Of a stretch of DNA of 64,000 nt, positions 62,600-64,000 are shown piece after piece. A program made the translations under genes and the position numbers. Below the pieces are notes generated by a model that worked only from the letters and a program-made list of their open reading frames with translations, did not search any database and was not told the origin of the DNA. Source of the DNA: Rhineura floridana (taxonomy: Eukaryota > Chordata > Lepidosauria > Squamata > Rhineuridae); the NCBI RefSeq assembly GCF_030035675.1, contig NC_084482.1:222376943-222440942 (forward strand), given 5' to 3'. Each line of letters opens with the position of its first letter. The stretch's first letter is position 1.

Positions 62600-63190
62600 A
62601 AATGGGCTTTGGAAGAAGGTTTCTGCTTTTAATAGGTCAGCTGTATTCTTAAACATCAGCAAAAATTGCAGTTAATGGTGTGTCCCCTGATGTAATCCTT
62701 GCTCGGGACATAAAACAAGATGTCCCACTCTCTCCTTTATTACTTGCTTTGGTGATAGAAGTCTTGCCTTAGCATGTCATTACAGGACATCTAGGTTCAG
62801 GAAACAGAACATGTAGTTAACTTATTCGCAGATGACATGCTGTTGACAGTTACGAATGCCAACTGTTCCACTTTGCATCTGAAGGAAATCTTGGGGTGCT
62901 TTCATCAGGTGGCAGGGCTGATGTCCCGTCAGGAACAGGATATACCCTTTCAGGCCTCTGGTTTCTCCCCCAGTTTTAGTGGGTTTAGATATCTTGGAGT
63001 TATCCTTCCTAGAGATCTGAAACAATTGTGATGTAGGAATTTGGGGACAATATACAAATCCATGCTGGAGGAATCAAGGAGTTGGAGACACCTTCATTTA
63101 AGCTTGCTTGATAGGATTGCAGCAATGAAGTTGTCTGTTATCCCAAAATTCCTATATCTTTTCCAAACTCTCTCAGTTCACAATCCTTGG
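62600..63190 (+). mobile_element. L1-clade LINE ORF2 fragment, part 1
   Basis: Around LTYSQMTCC / VNLFADDMLLTVTNANC (two frames), then FSGFRYLGVILPRDLKQL and LHLSLLDRIAAMKLSVIPKF, LYLFQTLSV: the L1 RT FADD motif and the RIA..K...LPKFLYLFQ.LP block. Frames are broken. It resumes at about 63540. Confidence 0.7.
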
Positions 63191-63197
63191 AACAAGC

Positions 63198-63527
63198 CAC
63201 CTGTCAGGGATGCTTTAATTTGCGTCTGTGTTAGAATTGCTTTTAATATGTTCCCTTTAATAATATGTTTTTAACCCTTTAAAATGTTTTTAAAGCTTTT
63301 TTTAGAATGTTTTTAACATTGTTTTAATGTATTTTAAGGTCTTTTGATGATGTTTTAAAGTGTTTTTAGCGTTTCGGTTTGCTGCTCTGGGTTCCTGCTA
63401 GGAGGAAGGGTGGGATATGAATCAAATAATAAATAATAAAAATAAAATAAATTTGGATTCCTGCCTTGAGCAGGGGGTTGTATTCTATGGCCTTATAGGC
63501 CCCTTCCACCTCTATGATTCTATGGTT
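63198..63527 (+). mobile_element. CR1 LINE 3' end split by an L2 tail, inside the L1 remnant
   Basis: AGCCACCTGTCAGGGATGCT, then an L2 family-b tail (63223-63450), then GGATTCCTGCCTTGAGCAGG and CCTCTATGATTCTATGG. AATTTG repeats at both borders of the L2 tail. Confidence 0.8.
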
Positions 63528-63539
63528 CAATACTCAACA

Positions 63540-64000
63540 ATTTCATTCATAATGGAAAGAGGAGTCGGCTGAGGCATCATGCACTACAGAGACATAGAAT
63601 ACAGCAAGGCCTGGTTTTTCCAAATCTGCACCTCTACTACAAAGCCTTCCAACTCAAACAATTGCTTAGTATAATTAAGGCTGAATTCAAGATCCCATGG
63701 GCCCAGATTGAATTGGCTCCATTTGTTCAAATATGTCGGTTATGCCTTTTTTGCAACCCTCTTGGGCTGCACTGCATAAAATCCTGAAGCCATTCCGTAA
63801 AGCAACCCTCCTAGTGTGGAAGGGTTGGAGTAAATCCCTGCTCTGGGGGTCTCTTCCCTTCCTTCCATTTTAGATTGCCCAGCATTCTACCCTCCAACCT
63901 CTTGCAAGAGCTGCAGCCCCAACTGCAACAGCAGGATGACAGCTTGCGTGTGTGGTCCTACCACACAGTCCTCCAATGGGTTAATGGACCAAGTACTGGC
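63540..64000 (+). mobile_element. L1-clade LINE ORF2 fragment, part 2
   Basis: Codes QQGLVFPNLHLYYKAFQLKQ and WAQIELAPF, the L1 C-terminal GGL.LPNL.LYY.A.QL...W..IE block. Decays to the window edge. Confidence 0.6.

Overview
The window looks like a repeat-dense stretch of a squamate reptile nuclear genome (lizard or snake; I cannot resolve further). Grounds: an intact six-exon vomeronasal type-2 receptor (V2R) gene, at least nine fragments of the RTE-clade LINE BovB, CR1 LINEs ending in the TTCTATGATTCTATG tail, several L2-like LINE families, L1-clade remnants, Sauria-type SINEs whose tails match BovB, and hAT-like palindromic MITEs. No prokaryotic or organellar features are present.

Layout. 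0.1-0.5 kb (-): a probable exon with a BED-type zinc finger, whose gene continues beyond the left edge. 1.0-3.4 kb: first copy of a segmental duplication whose partner lies at 49.0-52.0 kb. 3.4-9.5 kb: a MITE, CR1, a possible solo LTR, and an ORF1-only L1-clade element with a perfect 15-bp target-site duplication, beside a BovB copy. 9.5-12.3 kb: an L2 split by an LTR fossil, then a 1.4-kb GT/GGCCGTG minisatellite. 12.3-24 kb: L2 copies, local duplications, a gypsy-type LTR fossil, a second LTR fossil of the 9.9-kb family, and an L2 copy with an unbroken 523-codon reading frame.

24.1-37.75 kb (-): the V2R gene. All six exons have GT/AG borders and compatible phases; joined they give 2595 nt (864 residues): signal peptide, extracellular ligand-binding domain, cysteine-rich linker, seven-helix domain. 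Introns hold CR1, L2, SINE and nested LINE insertions. Short pieces matching its 3' flank, intron 3 and 5' flank recur at 39.7, 18.4 and 13.8 kb, as expected from decayed tandem copies.

38.7-47.1 kb: GC-rich repeats, BovB, two degenerate KRAB-like exons, an LTR fossil, CR1/L2, a complete MITE, and (-) a terminal zinc-finger exon with 19 C2H2 fingers. 56.8-60.5 kb: a partial, roughly colinear copy of 40.1-47.1 kb, with a degraded three-finger fragment and a CpG-rich block that may be a promoter. 53.0-55.6 and 59.5-64 kb: mainly BovB, CR1, L2 and L1, often inserted in one another.

The window therefore combines two gene-family neighbourhoods known for tandem birth and death (V2R receptors and KRAB/C2H2 zinc fingers) with layered transposon insertions. 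The insertions allow relative dating: CR1 into duplication copy A only, LTR into L2, L2 into BovB, L2 into CR1 into L1.
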